Source: Alphaproteobacteria bacterium
GTDB taxonomy: Bacteria; Pseudomonadota; Alphaproteobacteria; UBA9219
DNA: 32,335 nt
Assembly: GCA_031291435.1 (NCBI GenBank)
Contig: JARLJC010000094.1
Span: forward strand, 1 to 32,335
Direction of reading: 5' to 3'
The stretch's first letter is position 1. Each line of letters begins with the position of its first letter. The notes under the pieces are model-generated. The model saw only the letters and a program-made list of their open reading frames with translations, did not search any database and was not told the DNA's origin. Position numbers and translations under genes: made by a program. Below are positions 23,656 through 31,819 of this stretch, in pieces.

Positions 23656-24210
23656 GTGGCCGACGACGCAAAGAAAAAAGACGACGACGAAGAGAAAAAA
23701 GAAGGCGAAGCGGCCGAAGGCGACGAAGCCGCGGCTGCCGCCGAGGCTGAGGCCAAGGGCAAGAAGAAAAAGAAGCTCATCATCATCGGCGCTGTCGTCG
23801 GCATATTGCTGATCGCGGGCGGGGGCGGCGGTTACTGGTTCATGACCAAGAAACAGGCCGAACTGACCGCAGCCCAGCAGGCCGCCGCCGAAGCCGACAA
23901 ATCCAAGCCGGTTTATTACAATCTCGGCGACATGATCGTGAATCTGTCGGGCGAGGGCAAGCATCCCAATTATCTCAAGGTCAAGATCAGCCTTGAGCTG
24001 GCCGATGAAAAAGATTTGCCGCTGATGGACGCGATCAAGCCGCGCATCATCGATAATTTTCAGGTTTATCTGCGCGAATTGCGCATTGAAGATTTGCGCG
24101 GTTCGGCGGGCATGTACCGTTTGCGCGAGGAACTTTTGATGCGCGTGACCGAAGCCGCGCAGCCGGTGCGCATCCGCGACGTTTTGTTCCAGGAAATGCT
24201 GGTACAGTAG
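23656..24210 (+). CDS. fliL: Flagellar basal-body protein FliL
   Basis: A 184-aa FliL, an inner-membrane protein that forms a ring around the stator units and supports torque. The cytoplasmic N-terminus is highly charged (Lys/Asp/Glu/Ala-rich to residue 47), then comes one membrane helix (LIIIGAVVGILLIAGGGGGYWFM, about 50-72). The periplasmic stomatin-like domain follows, with YYNLGDMIVNLSGEGKHPNYLKVKISLEL and RPRI-like, RLREELLMRV and VRDVLFQEMLVQ segments. GTG 23656 is chosen because CGAGGGG lies 5-6 bp upstream; the in-frame ATG at 23617 falls inside the long hairpin. fliM follows after 6 bp. Confidence 0.9.
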   Translation: MADDAKKKDDDEEKKEGEAAEGDEAAAAAEAEAKGKKKKKLIIIGAVVGILLIAGGGGGYWFMTKKQAELTAAQQAAAEADKSKPVYYNLGDMIVNLSGEGKHPNYLKVKISLELADEKDLPLMDAIKPRIIDNFQVYLRELRIEDLRGSAGMYRLREELLMRVTEAAQPVRIRDVLFQEMLVQ

Positions 24211-24216
24211 GTAGAT

Positions 24217-25305
24217 ATGGCCGATACGCCAGAAATGACCGAAGAAGAAAAGATGGCCGCCGAATGGGCGGCGGCTGAAGCCGCGCCCGCCGCGCCTGCC
24301 GCTGCGGAAGGCGAGGCGCCCGAAGGCGGTACCGCGCGCGTTCTCTCGCAAAACGAAATCGACAGCCTGCTGGGCTTTGGCGACGCCGCCGAAGGCGATC
24401 AGGAAAATTCCGGCATCATGGCGCTCATCAACAGCGCGCTCGTCAATTACGAGCGCCTGCCGATGCTCGAAGTCGTGTTCGACCGTCTGGTGCGCATGAT
24501 GTCCACGAGCTTGCGCAATTTCACCTCCGATAACGTCGAAGTCAGCCTCGACCAGATCACCTCCGTGCGTTTCGGCGATTACCTCAATTCGATTCCGCTG
24601 CCCGCCATGCTGTGCGTGTTCAAGGCCGAGGAATGGGACAATTCCGGCCTGATGACGATCGACAGCGCGATGATTTATTCGATCGTCGACGTTCTCCTTG
24701 GCGGTCGCCGCGGCACCGCGCAGATGCGTATCGAAGGCCGCCCTTACACCACCATTGAACGCAATCTGGTCGAACGTCTGGTGCGCGTGGTGCTGGCCGA
24801 TATGTCGGGCGCGTTCGATCCGCTCTCGCCCGTCACGTTCCGTTTCGACCGTCTCGAAACCAACCCGCGTTTCGCCACCATCGCCCGTCCCGCCAACGCC
24901 GCCGTGCTGGCCAAGCTGCGCATCGATATGGAAGATCGCGGCGGGCGCATTGAAGTTCTTATTCCCTATGCGACGCTGGAACCGATCCGCGAATTGCTCC
25001 TGCAAATGTTCATGGGCGAAAAATTCGGCCGCGACAGCATCTGGGAAACCCATTTGGGCAACGAACTGTTGATGACCGATATGAAGATGAACGCGGTGCT
25101 CGATGAAGTGACCGTGCCGCTTTACGAAGTGATGAACTGGAAGCCCGGTTCGCGCCTCATGCTCAACGTCAAGGCCGACGATCTGGTTTCCCTGCGCGCG
25201 GGCGAAGTCACGCTCTTTCAGGGCCGCATGGGCTCGCTCAACGGCCATGTCGCGGTGCGGGTCGAGGAAGCACCCTTGCGCGACCGTCCGGAGGAACCGT
25301 TATGA
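24217..25305 (+). CDS. fliM: Flagellar motor switch protein FliM
   Basis: A 362-aa C-ring protein that binds phosphorylated CheY and, with FliG and FliN, sets rotation direction. The N-terminal 40 residues are an Ala/Glu-rich extension. The CheY-binding motif follows as L43-S-Q-N-E-I-D-S-L-L-G. The middle CheC-like domain (about 70-255) includes NYERLPMLEVVFDRLVR and the conserved IDSAMIYSIVDVLLGGR. The C-terminal SpoA domain (about 280-350) ends GRMGSLNGHVAVRVEE. The stop overlaps the following DUF6468 gene by 4 bp. The length is slightly above E. coli FliM because of the N-terminal extension. Confidence 0.97.
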   Translation: MADTPEMTEEEKMAAEWAAAEAAPAAPAAAEGEAPEGGTARVLSQNEIDSLLGFGDAAEGDQENSGIMALINSALVNYERLPMLEVVFDRLVRMMSTSLRNFTSDNVEVSLDQITSVRFGDYLNSIPLPAMLCVFKAEEWDNSGLMTIDSAMIYSIVDVLLGGRRGTAQMRIEGRPYTTIERNLVERLVRVVLADMSGAFDPLSPVTFRFDRLETNPRFATIARPANAAVLAKLRIDMEDRGGRIEVLIPYATLEPIRELLLQMFMGEKFGRDSIWETHLGNELLMTDMKMNAVLDEVTVPLYEVMNWKPGSRLMLNVKADDLVSLRAGEVTLFQGRMGSLNGHVAVRVEEAPLRDRPEEPL

Positions 25306-25793
25306 CCGCATGGATCGGCATTATTCTCGACGTTATCCTGATCTGCGCCGTGGGCGCGGGCATCGTGCAGGCCGTGCGCCTGATCCGTCAATTGCGCGAC
25401 CTGCGCGCCAGCCGCGCCGATATGGATCGCTTCGTGCGGGATTTCAACGGCGCCGTGATGCGGGCCGAGGCGGGGATCAAGGGCCTGCGCGCCGCCGCGC
25501 GCGAAAGCGGCGACGATCTCGAAAAACTCGTGGAAAAAGCTTTGCTGATCCGCGACGAATTGAATTTCATCGTCGAAAGCGCCGACGGCGTGGCCGAGCG
25601 TTTAAGTGTTGCCGCGACCGGCGTGATGCGCAACGAACGATCTTCCGCGCCGAAGGCCGAGGAACCGAAACCCGCCGCTGCGCCATCCGGATCGGCATCG
25701 GCATCCACGCCGCCGCCCGCCGCGAAAACCGACGCGCCGCCGACATCGCGCGCCGAAAAAGAACTGATGCAAGCCTTGAAGAAGCTCAACTGA
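25302..25793 (+). CDS. DUF6468-type membrane protein of the flagellar cluster
   Basis: A 163-aa protein with an N-terminal membrane helix (IGIILDVILICAVGAGIVQAV, residues 5-25). A predicted coiled-coil region follows (LIRQLRDLRASRADMDRFVRDFNGAVMRAEAGIKGL and on to VAERL, about 27-105). A Pro/Ala/Ser-rich linker and a short basic helix (EKELMQALKKLN) end it. This matches the DUF6468 proteins found between fliM and motE-like genes in Alphaproteobacteria. The function is not established; position and architecture suggest an accessory role in motor or stator assembly. ATG 25302 overlaps fliM (ATGA), and motE starts 1 bp after its stop. Confidence 0.82.
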   Translation: MTAWIGIILDVILICAVGAGIVQAVRLIRQLRDLRASRADMDRFVRDFNGAVMRAEAGIKGLRAAARESGDDLEKLVEKALLIRDELNFIVESADGVAERLSVAATGVMRNERSSAPKAEEPKPAAAPSGSASASTPPPAAKTDAPPTSRAEKELMQALKKLN

Positions 25794-25794
25794 C

Positions 25795-26478
25795 ATGAAA
25801 AAAATCCTTCTCAGCCCGCGCTTTCTGCTCCCCCTCATCGTCATGGTGGGCGTGCTGGTGATGGGCATGCGCGCCGCAGATATGTGGGATACTGTTACCT
25901 CGGGTAATCTGGCGCTGCACCCGGCCGTGGCGCAGGATTCGGCGTCGGCGGCACCTGCTGCGCCGCCGCCCGCGCCCAATCCGCCGCCGGGGGATGCCCC
26001 CGCCAATGCCGCGCCCGATACGCCGACCGAACCGACGATGACGGCACCGCCGCCCGATGCCGACGCTTCGCCCGCCGAACTCGACGTGCTGAAGCAGCTG
26101 TCCGACCGTCGTGAGCAATTGGAAAAACGCGGCCATGATCTTGACATGCGCGAGAGCCTTCTGAAAGTTACCGAGCAGCGCGTCGATAAAAAGATCAAGG
26201 AAATGGAAACCTTGCGCGTGCAATTGCAATCGATGGTCAATACCGCCAGCGAGGCGCAGCAGACCCAGCTCGACAATCTGGTCAAGATTTACGAGACGAT
26301 GAAGCCGGCGGATGCCGCCAAAATTCTCGAAACCCTCGATATGCCGGTGCTGCTCGGCGTCGTTCAGCGTATGAAGCCCGCGCGCACCGCCCCCATCATG
26401 GCGGCCATGAATCCGGAAAAGGCCAAGGATGTGACCACGGCTTTGACCAAGCAGGATCAATTGCCGCAGATTAAGTAA
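25795..26478 (+). CDS. motE: MotE-like flagellar motor accessory protein
   Basis: A 227-aa protein with an N-terminal signal anchor (FLLPLIVMVGVLVMGMRAA), a long Pro/Ala-rich linker (about 45-90), a coiled coil (LKQLSDRREQLEKRGHDLDMRESLL..., about 95-150) and a C-terminal helical MgtE_N-like domain (KIYETMKPADAAKILETLDMPVLLGVVQRMKPARTAPIMAAMNPEKA). This is the MotE/FlaA-locus layout. In Sinorhizobium MotE is a periplasmic chaperone for MotC, but many homologues occur without MotC and their role is less clear. It is the last gene of the flagellar cluster in the window and converges on an unknown gene. Confidence 0.85.
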   Translation: MKKILLSPRFLLPLIVMVGVLVMGMRAADMWDTVTSGNLALHPAVAQDSASAAPAAPPPAPNPPPGDAPANAAPDTPTEPTMTAPPPDADASPAELDVLKQLSDRREQLEKRGHDLDMRESLLKVTEQRVDKKIKEMETLRVQLQSMVNTASEAQQTQLDNLVKIYETMKPADAAKILETLDMPVLLGVVQRMKPARTAPIMAAMNPEKAKDVTTALTKQDQLPQIK

Positions 26479-26480
26479 GT

Positions 26481-27164
26481 TCAGCGCCGGTTATGCTTGG
26501 TGTAGTCGATCCTCGGGAGCCATTGGTCTTTCGTATCCCGTGTCGGCGGCGCAAGATTCGGAAATTCCACGGCGGAAGACGCATCGCGCATTAACTGATC
26601 GACCATTTGTTTTTCCACGGCAATGCTAAATGCCATTTGATGTGAAAGACGATCAAAAGCAAACAGAACCCGGTCTCTTTCTACGCGGCTGGTAGCATAA
26701 GGGACGTTGTTGTCGTCCAGCATCTTTTCGGCAGTCGCTATCCAGTAGTTGATTTGTTCTTCCGACATATTTTTAAAATTCTGGCGATGGGTGAAATCTC
26801 CAGAGACATCGCCGCCCGACATGAAAATTCGCATCCGCCCATATTCCAGCAGGTCCATTGTTCCGAATTTAACGACGGTTCCGTGTGGCGATTGTCTGGT
26901 CCAGACTTCAAAATTGCCAATTCCCAATTGCTTAGCCGCATCTTTTACCTTGCCAATATACTCTCGTACTTCTGGAGCGGTAGGCGAAGGATTCCAGCTC
27001 TGGTTATAGATGCGCGGATAGGCTTTACCCGACGGTGCAATATGCTCCGGGTTGGTCATCCACGCAGGTTTATCGGCTACAGTGCCCCGTACAGGAACGC
27101 GCCCGGCATCCTTGTTTGCCGGCGCTCTGCCCTGGGGCCGTATAAGATCATAAAAATTCGCCAT
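26481..27164 (-). CDS. Unknown protein
   Basis: A 227-aa product with no family I recognise. GGAGAGG just upstream of ATG 27164 supports the start. The first 45 residues are basic and Pro-rich, likely disordered (FYDLIRPQGRAPANKDAGR). The rest is mixed alpha/beta with a helix EVREYIGKVKDAAKQLG, strands FEVWTRQSPHGTVVKFG and RMRIFMSGGDVSG, and the helical NMSEEQINYWIATAEKMLDD. It has no Cys, signal peptide or membrane helix. Base composition is more AT-rich than the flanking flagellar and thioredoxin genes, which hints at a different history. It is a monocistronic minus-strand gene between two plus-strand units. Confidence 0.68.
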   Translation of the reverse strand: MANFYDLIRPQGRAPANKDAGRVPVRGTVADKPAWMTNPEHIAPSGKAYPRIYNQSWNPSPTAPEVREYIGKVKDAAKQLGIGNFEVWTRQSPHGTVVKFGTMDLLEYGRMRIFMSGGDVSGDFTHRQNFKNMSEEQINYWIATAEKMLDDNNVPYATSRVERDRVLFAFDRLSHQMAFSIAVEKQMVDQLMRDASSAVEFPNLAPPTRDTKDQWLPRIDYTKHNRR

Positions 27165-27297
27165 AAAAGCCTCTCCAATATATGGAACAGGGTGAATATT
27201 ATCCTATCCCTCTGAAACTAAAGAGCGGTTTTGGCCCCAAACGGCTGTTAGGCATTTAAGCGCATGAAGAAACTGCACATTTCGTTTATTCCGGAAC

Positions 27298-27325
27298 TTG
27301 CATTGCTTCCAAAAACGCCTATCTA
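27298..27325 (+). promoter_or_regulatory. Candidate promoter for the CnoX-like gene
   Basis: TTGCAT (27298-27303), a 16-bp spacer and TATCTA (27320-27325) lie about 25 bp before ATG 27351, which is preceded by AGGGG. Reasonable but not strong. Confidence 0.4.
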
Positions 27326-27350
27326 TGAAGCCTAACCTCATAGGGGCCCT

Positions 27351-28286
27351 ATGCTTTCTTCGCTCTCGCCATCGCCGCAATCTGCTATCCCTGACGCCGT
27401 CAAGGACGTGAATCTCTCGACATTTATGGCCGATGTCATCGAAGCCTCGAAGCAGGCTCTGGTGGTGGTGGATTTCTGGGCGACCTGGTGCGGGCCATGC
27501 AAGCAGCTGACCCCCCTTCTCGAAAAAATCGCGCGCGAGTCCAAGGGCGCCGTGCGCCTCGCCAAAGTCGATGTCGATCAGAACCAGCCCATCGCGCAGC
27601 AGATGGGCGTGCAATCGGTGCCTTCCGTGTTCGCGTTTTTCGGTGGACGGCCGCTCGACGGTTTCGCGGGCGCTTTGCCCGAGGCGCAGGTTAAGGCATG
27701 GGTCGATCAGATGCTGAAAATTTCCGGCGGTGCGGGCAGCGATGAGAAAGCCGGATTGGATACCGCGTTGAAACAGGCCGCCGATTTGCTGGCGGCTAAA
27801 GACATCGCCACCGCCCGTGCGATTTACAGCGATATCCTTGAAATGCATCCCGATAACGCGCCTGCTTATGCCGGATTGGTGCGCAGTTTCCTCGATGAAG
27901 GCGATATCGCCAATGCGCGCGAAGTTTTGAATAATGCCGCGCCCGAAATCGCCAAGGACAAGGCGATGGAGCCGGTGCGCGCGGCCCTCGAACTCGCCGA
28001 GCAGGCGGGCCAGGCCGGGCAGGGGGCGGATATGTCCGCGCTCGAAACCAAACTCGCGCAAAATCCCGCCGATCACCAAAGCCGGTTCGATCTTGCGATG
28101 GCGCTCTATGGCGCGGGGCAGCGCGAACGCGCGGTCGATGAATTGCTGGAAATCGTCAAGCGCGACCGCGCCTGGAACGATGCCGGGGCGCGCAAGCAGC
28201 TGGTGAAGTTTTTCGAGGCGTTCGGCCCGATGGATGAGCTGACGATCACCGCGCGCAAGCGCCTCTCCTCCATTCTGTTCTCATGA
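27351..28286 (+). CDS. cnoX: Thioredoxin-TPR protein, CnoX/YbbN-like
   Basis: A 311-aa protein with an N-terminal thioredoxin domain (about 15-125) carrying an intact WCGPC active site (C47, C50) and the cis-Pro loop QSVPSVFAF. A C-terminal TPR-like domain (about 140-311) follows with repeats such as AARAIYSDILEMHPDNAPAYAGL-type helices. This is the CnoX (YbbN) architecture: a stress holdase that delivers clients to GroEL and DnaK and protects cysteines from overoxidation. E. coli CnoX has lost the redox CxxC, whereas this copy keeps it, so it may have reductase activity. The stop overlaps the LON-domain gene (ATGA), indicating an operon. Confidence 0.9.
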   Translation: MLSSLSPSPQSAIPDAVKDVNLSTFMADVIEASKQALVVVDFWATWCGPCKQLTPLLEKIARESKGAVRLAKVDVDQNQPIAQQMGVQSVPSVFAFFGGRPLDGFAGALPEAQVKAWVDQMLKISGGAGSDEKAGLDTALKQAADLLAAKDIATARAIYSDILEMHPDNAPAYAGLVRSFLDEGDIANAREVLNNAAPEIAKDKAMEPVRAALELAEQAGQAGQGADMSALETKLAQNPADHQSRFDLAMALYGAGQRERAVDELLEIVKRDRAWNDAGARKQLVKFFEAFGPMDELTITARKRLSSILFS

Positions 28287-28951
28287 GCAACGTCCTCCTC
28301 ACGCCGAAAAATGTTTCCTCGGCGTTGCCGGAGGAGTTGCCTGTGTTTCCGCTGTCGGGCGCCGTGCTGCTGCCGCAGGCGCGGCTCCCGCTCAATGTGT
28401 TCGAGCCGCGTTATCTGGCGATGATCGAAGACGCCCTCGGCAAAGGCCGCATGATCGGCATGATTCAGCCGAGCGAGGAAAGCGATAACCCGAAACCGCC
28501 GCTTTATACGGTGGGCTGTGCCGGGCGCATCACCTCCTTCAATGAAACCGAAGATGGCCGCATGCTGAGCGTGTTGAGCGGCGTGTGCCGTTTCCGCGTG
28601 GCGGCTGAAGTTTCGGCGGGCGCCCTGTATCGCGTGGTGCGGCCCGACTGGAAGCCCTATCTTGGCGATCTCGGCGACGGGGAAAATGCCGAGATCGACC
28701 GCGCGCATCTTGTCGATCTGCTGCAAATCTATTTCAAAAAGAACGCGATTTCCGTCGACTGGAACGTGGTGCAGAGCGCGCCCAACGACGTTCTTGTGCC
28801 GACCATTATTATGATCTGCCCGTTTGCGCCCAATGAGAAACAGGCCTTGCTGGAAGCCGACAGTTTTGCCGACCGCGTCGCGATGCTGATCGCGCTGCTG
28901 GAAATGGCGGTGATGCCGCATCCCGATCGCGATGGCGAGAGCAAGCACTAG
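28283..28951 (+). CDS. LON substrate-binding-domain protein
   Basis: A 222-aa stand-alone LON N-domain protein with no AAA or peptidase part. The signature LPVFPLSGAVLLPQARLPLNVFEPRYLAMIEDALGKGRMIGMI (about 18-60) and the strands YTVGCAGRITSFNETEDGRMLSVLSGVCRFRV are typical. The C-terminal half is helical (FAPNEKQALLEADSFADRVAMLIALLEM). Such proteins commonly follow a CnoX/thioredoxin gene in Alphaproteobacteria, as here with a 4-bp overlap. Their role is not well established, but they are presumed to bind substrate proteins. The gene converges on the aminomutase-like gene with overlapping stops. Confidence 0.9.
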   Translation: MSNVLLTPKNVSSALPEELPVFPLSGAVLLPQARLPLNVFEPRYLAMIEDALGKGRMIGMIQPSEESDNPKPPLYTVGCAGRITSFNETEDGRMLSVLSGVCRFRVAAEVSAGALYRVVRPDWKPYLGDLGDGENAEIDRAHLVDLLQIYFKKNAISVDWNVVQSAPNDVLVPTIIMICPFAPNEKQALLEADSFADRVAMLIALLEMAVMPHPDRDGESKH

Positions 28952-29988
28952 AACCCGTCCGGCAAATCGAACATTTCGTCTTTGTGATTGCGCACGCACC
29001 ATGTGCCGTCTTCTTCACGCGCATAAACCGGGCTGATGGGAACCTTGCCGTTGCCGCCCGGAATATCGAGGATGTAAGTCGGCTGGCACAGGCCGGACAA
29101 GTGCCCGCGCAGGGCGCGCATCAATGCCTGCCCCTCGGCCAGAGGCACGCGGAAATGTCCGGTACCGCGCGCCAGATCGGGGTGGTGCAAATAATGCGGC
29201 TTGACCCGGCATTCGACAAAAGCGCGCATCAGATCGCGCAACGCTTCGGCGCTGTCATTGATGCCGCGCAGCAGCACGCTTTGCGACAGCATCGGAATCC
29301 CGGCATCGACCAGGCGGGCGCAGGCCGCGCGCGCCGCATCCGTGAGTTCCCGCGCATGATTGCAATGCAGCAGCACATAAACAGGTTTCGCGCCGCGCAA
29401 CGCCGTAATCAATTCAGGCGTGACGCGTTCCGGCGACACCACGGGAATGCGCGTATGAATGCGGATGATTTTGACATGCGGAATATCGTTCAGCTCGCCG
29501 ATTATTTCCGCCAGCCGCCGGTCGGACAGCAGCAACGGGTCGCCGCCCGACAGAATGACTTCCCATATTTCCTCATGGGCGCGGATGTAATCGAACGCCG
29601 CGCGTAATTCTTCGGGTTTCATCGTCTCGCTGCCCGCACCGACTTGTTCGCGGCGGAAGCAGAAACGGCAATAAACCGCGCAGGCATGCAGCGGTTTCAG
29701 CAGAACGCGGTCGGGATAGCGGTGGATAAGGCCCGGCACCGCTTCATGCCGCGCATCGCCGATGGGGTCGGATAATTCTTCCGCCGCAACCCTGTTTTCT
29801 TCGATGGAGGGAATGAATTGCGCGGCGATCGGATCATGCGCATCGTCTCTGTCGATCAAATCCACCATTGCCGATGTAACGGCGACCGAAAACTGCGCCG
29901 CCACTTCGCGCAGTTCGGGCGTTACGTCAGGAGTCAGCCCTGCCGTCACCAGTTCATCGAGGGAGTGAAGAGTGTTGCCGGGCATCAC
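28948..29988 (-). CDS. kamA: KamA-family radical SAM lysine 2,3-aminomutase-like enzyme
   Basis: A 346-aa radical SAM enzyme. The [4Fe-4S] motif is C103-x3-C107-x2-C110 (CAVYCRFC). The PLP Lys is in DIPGGNGKVPISP. The two Asp residues that hold the lysine side chain in lysine 2,3-aminomutase are present (HHPDLARGTGHF and YILDIPGG). These strongly resemble clostridial lysine 2,3-aminomutase rather than E. coli EpmB, whose equivalent region is different as I recall it. The length is near EpmB's because the C-terminal oligomerisation tail is short. Products could be beta-lysine, free or for EF-P modification; no efp or epmA is in the window. It is the last gene of a 4-bp-overlapping operon after the methyltransferase. 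Confidence 0.87.
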   Translation of the reverse strand: MMPGNTLHSLDELVTAGLTPDVTPELREVAAQFSVAVTSAMVDLIDRDDAHDPIAAQFIPSIEENRVAAEELSDPIGDARHEAVPGLIHRYPDRVLLKPLHACAVYCRFCFRREQVGAGSETMKPEELRAAFDYIRAHEEIWEVILSGGDPLLLSDRRLAEIIGELNDIPHVKIIRIHTRIPVVSPERVTPELITALRGAKPVYVLLHCNHARELTDAARAACARLVDAGIPMLSQSVLLRGINDSAEALRDLMRAFVECRVKPHYLHHPDLARGTGHFRVPLAEGQALMRALRGHLSGLCQPTYILDIPGGNGKVPISPVYAREEDGTWCVRNHKDEMFDLPDGF

Positions 29989-30974
29989 GCGGCCTGCGCC
30001 AGAATGCGGCGAATAGCCGGAACTTTAAGCAGGTAAATTTTTGCGGTTGAGGCATCGCTCCATGCCACGACCCTTTCCAGCCCTGCCGCCTCGCAGCAGG
30101 CTTCAAAGAACCCGGGTGTGAATTTATAAGAATTTTTGATGTGGAGCCTGTCGCCGGCGGATAGTTCGACAGGCGTTCCGGCGAGGGTGAATCGCATATC
30201 GCGCGCGGCAACCGCCATATGCGCCAGCTGGCCCGAAGCTTCGATCCATTGCGGATCGTAAAGGAAAGAGTTCGCGTCAAAATCGCCTGCGATCGGCAGT
30301 TCTGCCGTCATGCGGTCGAGAATGTTAAGCTGAAATAGAGCGTGTTTGCGGAAGTAATTTTGGATGCGCGGCCCATCGTGATCGCTATCGAAACCGATCA
30401 GAAGCCAGCCATTTTCGGTGGCGTTGGCGAGGGCGGCAAGGCTGCCGGTCAACGCCGTATGCGGCAGCGCATCGTCCACGGGGTTGACGATATTGCTGAT
30501 GGTGCTGCCGAACGAGCAGGCCAGCGCGGGCTCCGGCGCATAGGCGGTTTCGTTGGCAAAAAAATCGTCGATGACGGGGCGCAGGATGATCCCCGGCGCG
30601 GGAAGTTCCGCAATCTGCCGCAGGAAGGCCGTGCTTTCATCGACCAGAACGCAGGTCGGGCTGTTCAGGGCGCGCGCCAACGGCAAAGTTTTATGCGTAA
30701 ACGCCGCCGCCGTGCCGGGGCCGAGATCGATGATCGGGATGCCATCAGGAATATGTGCGCCGATTTCACGGGCTACGCGATGCAATAAATCCGTTTCGGT
30801 GCTGACCATATTGCCTTGCGCCGCGACGCGTTCGGCTTCTGCCGCCGCCCATAAGGCCGCGCCCGACATAGATCTGCCGTCGCGCAAACCTTTATGCGAG
30901 GCATACTGGTAGGGCCCCATGTGAGAGACGCGTTGTCTTGTGAACCAGTCGATGGATGCGTGCAGAAAATTCAT
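29985..30974 (-). CDS. EgtD-like SAM-dependent N-methyltransferase (Methyltransf_33/DUF2260)
   Basis: A 329-aa protein; ATG 30974 overlaps the upstream regulator's stop (ATGA) and excludes a long spurious extension. The SAM-binding motif I is IIDLGPGTAAAF (81-92). The EgtD-family segment FGSTISNI carries N161, matching the Asn that holds the substrate's alpha-amino/carboxylate in EgtD, and IKNSYKF carries S282. EgtD makes hercynine by trimethylating histidine. Here the residue matching the Glu of EgtD's E-x-S imidazole-binding motif appears to be Lys280 (my recall of that motif). So the substrate is likely an amino acid other than histidine, or a related amine. Operon partners are an XRE regulator and a lysine-aminomutase-like enzyme. 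No egtB is visible. Confidence 0.78.
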   Translation of the reverse strand: MNFLHASIDWFTRQRVSHMGPYQYASHKGLRDGRSMSGAALWAAAEAERVAAQGNMVSTETDLLHRVAREIGAHIPDGIPIIDLGPGTAAAFTHKTLPLARALNSPTCVLVDESTAFLRQIAELPAPGIILRPVIDDFFANETAYAPEPALACSFGSTISNIVNPVDDALPHTALTGSLAALANATENGWLLIGFDSDHDGPRIQNYFRKHALFQLNILDRMTAELPIAGDFDANSFLYDPQWIEASGQLAHMAVAARDMRFTLAGTPVELSAGDRLHIKNSYKFTPGFFEACCEAAGLERVVAWSDASTAKIYLLKVPAIRRILAQAA

Positions 30975-31636
30975 GGGATATTCCGGGGCGGGGGTTCGTG
31001 CGACGAGGCCCAGGCCAGATTGAAGGCGTGCCGGTAAGATTCGGCGAAGGCCGCCGATTTGATAAGAACAACCAAAGGCGCCGGGTCGTGCGTGAATGAA
31101 ATCAGAGCTAGGCAATCGCCGAATACATAGAAAGCCGTTGGCGAGAAAGAGTCGCGCGGCTGCCAGCGATAATCGGCATAGCTTGAAGCCGTAAAGTTGT
31201 AATCGCCCTCGGCCACCAGAATGCGCATTTTCAGGGTAGGCTGGCGCTTCAGCAGTTCGGCCATTTTGGTGCGGTGCTGCTCTGGGTCGTCGCGGTATTT
31301 GGCGAATAATTTTTCGTCGACGCCGCTGACGCAAATATCCCCGCCATGCGTGGCGACATGCTCGCGCATCAGGCCGTAGAATTTGGTGAAACCCGTGCGG
31401 CCTTCCAGAGTTTCAATGCTGTGCGGTTTAAGGCGCACGCCCTGATTTTCGGTGAACTCGATGCCGCGCTCGCTAAACACACGCACGATATCGGCCAGCG
31501 TGCTTTCGCGCGGTTGCACCGATCCGTCTTCGATCTTGCTGATGCCCTGCTTGGTCAGATTCGCGGCCTTGGCCAGTTCGTCCTGGCTCAAATCCAGCAA
31601 TCCACGTGCGGCGCGTATTTGCCTGCCTGTAATCAC
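30971..31636 (-). CDS. XRE-family regulator with C-terminal effector-like domain
   Basis: A 221-aa protein from GTG 31636 (AGGA upstream). Residues 1-65 are a canonical XRE helix-turn-helix (GRQIRAARGLLDLSQDELAKAANLTKQGISKIEDG). Residues about 80-221 are an alpha/beta domain with EHVATHGGDICVSGVDEKLF, MRILVAEGDYNF, FYVFGDCLALISF and LVVLIKSAAFAESYRHAFNLAW. The end resembles the PLD-like/TrmB-type effector domains that bind small molecules, although I cannot name the family with certainty. It is first in the operon with the methyltransferase and KamA, whose expression it most likely controls. A promoter with overlapping inverted repeats lies directly upstream. Confidence 0.82.
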   Translation of the reverse strand: MITGRQIRAARGLLDLSQDELAKAANLTKQGISKIEDGSVQPRESTLADIVRVFSERGIEFTENQGVRLKPHSIETLEGRTGFTKFYGLMREHVATHGGDICVSGVDEKLFAKYRDDPEQHRTKMAELLKRQPTLKMRILVAEGDYNFTASSYADYRWQPRDSFSPTAFYVFGDCLALISFTHDPAPLVVLIKSAAFAESYRHAFNLAWASSHEPPPRNIP

Positions 31637-31661
31637 TTTTCCTAACCCCTTGAAAATCTGC

Positions 31662-31736
31662 CTATAACCGTTTTTATAGCCACGAAACTATACAAAGTCA
31701 AATAATAGTAGATGAAAGTATAGTTTGCGGTTATAA
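31662..31736 (-). promoter_or_regulatory. Promoter with paired inverted repeats for the XRE/methyltransferase/KamA operon
   Basis: On the minus strand TTGACT (31696-31701), a 17-bp spacer and TATAAA (31673-31678) form a near-consensus promoter. A perfect 9-bp inverted repeat AAACTATAC/GTATAGTTT (31685-31693 and 31718-31726) has one half in the spacer and one upstream of -35, about three helical turns apart. A second pair, TATAACCG/CGGTTATA (31663-31670 and 31728-31735), encloses the whole. These are good operator candidates for the XRE protein. Confidence 0.7.
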
Positions 31737-31819
31737 CTAAACCATCGCCGGACGGGGAAAAAGCGGCGAATTTTTATAAGACATTGTTTTTAATGAATAT
31801 ATAGCGCGGGAGCCGGAAA

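Noticed and set aside
23635-25248. 537-codon minus-strand open frame opposite fliL and fliM
   Set aside because: Antisense to two clear flagellar genes; His/Asp/Gly/Arg-rich composition is the usual artefact of GC-rich codon bias, with no recognisable domain.
27264-27335. 23-codon frame MKKLHISF... before the CnoX-like gene
   Set aside because: Very short, no ribosome site, and it overlaps the likely promoter of the next gene.
30975-31334. 120-residue N-terminal extension of the methyltransferase frame
   Set aside because: It overlaps the XRE gene in another frame; ATG 30974 gives the family-typical length and a 4-bp coupled start.
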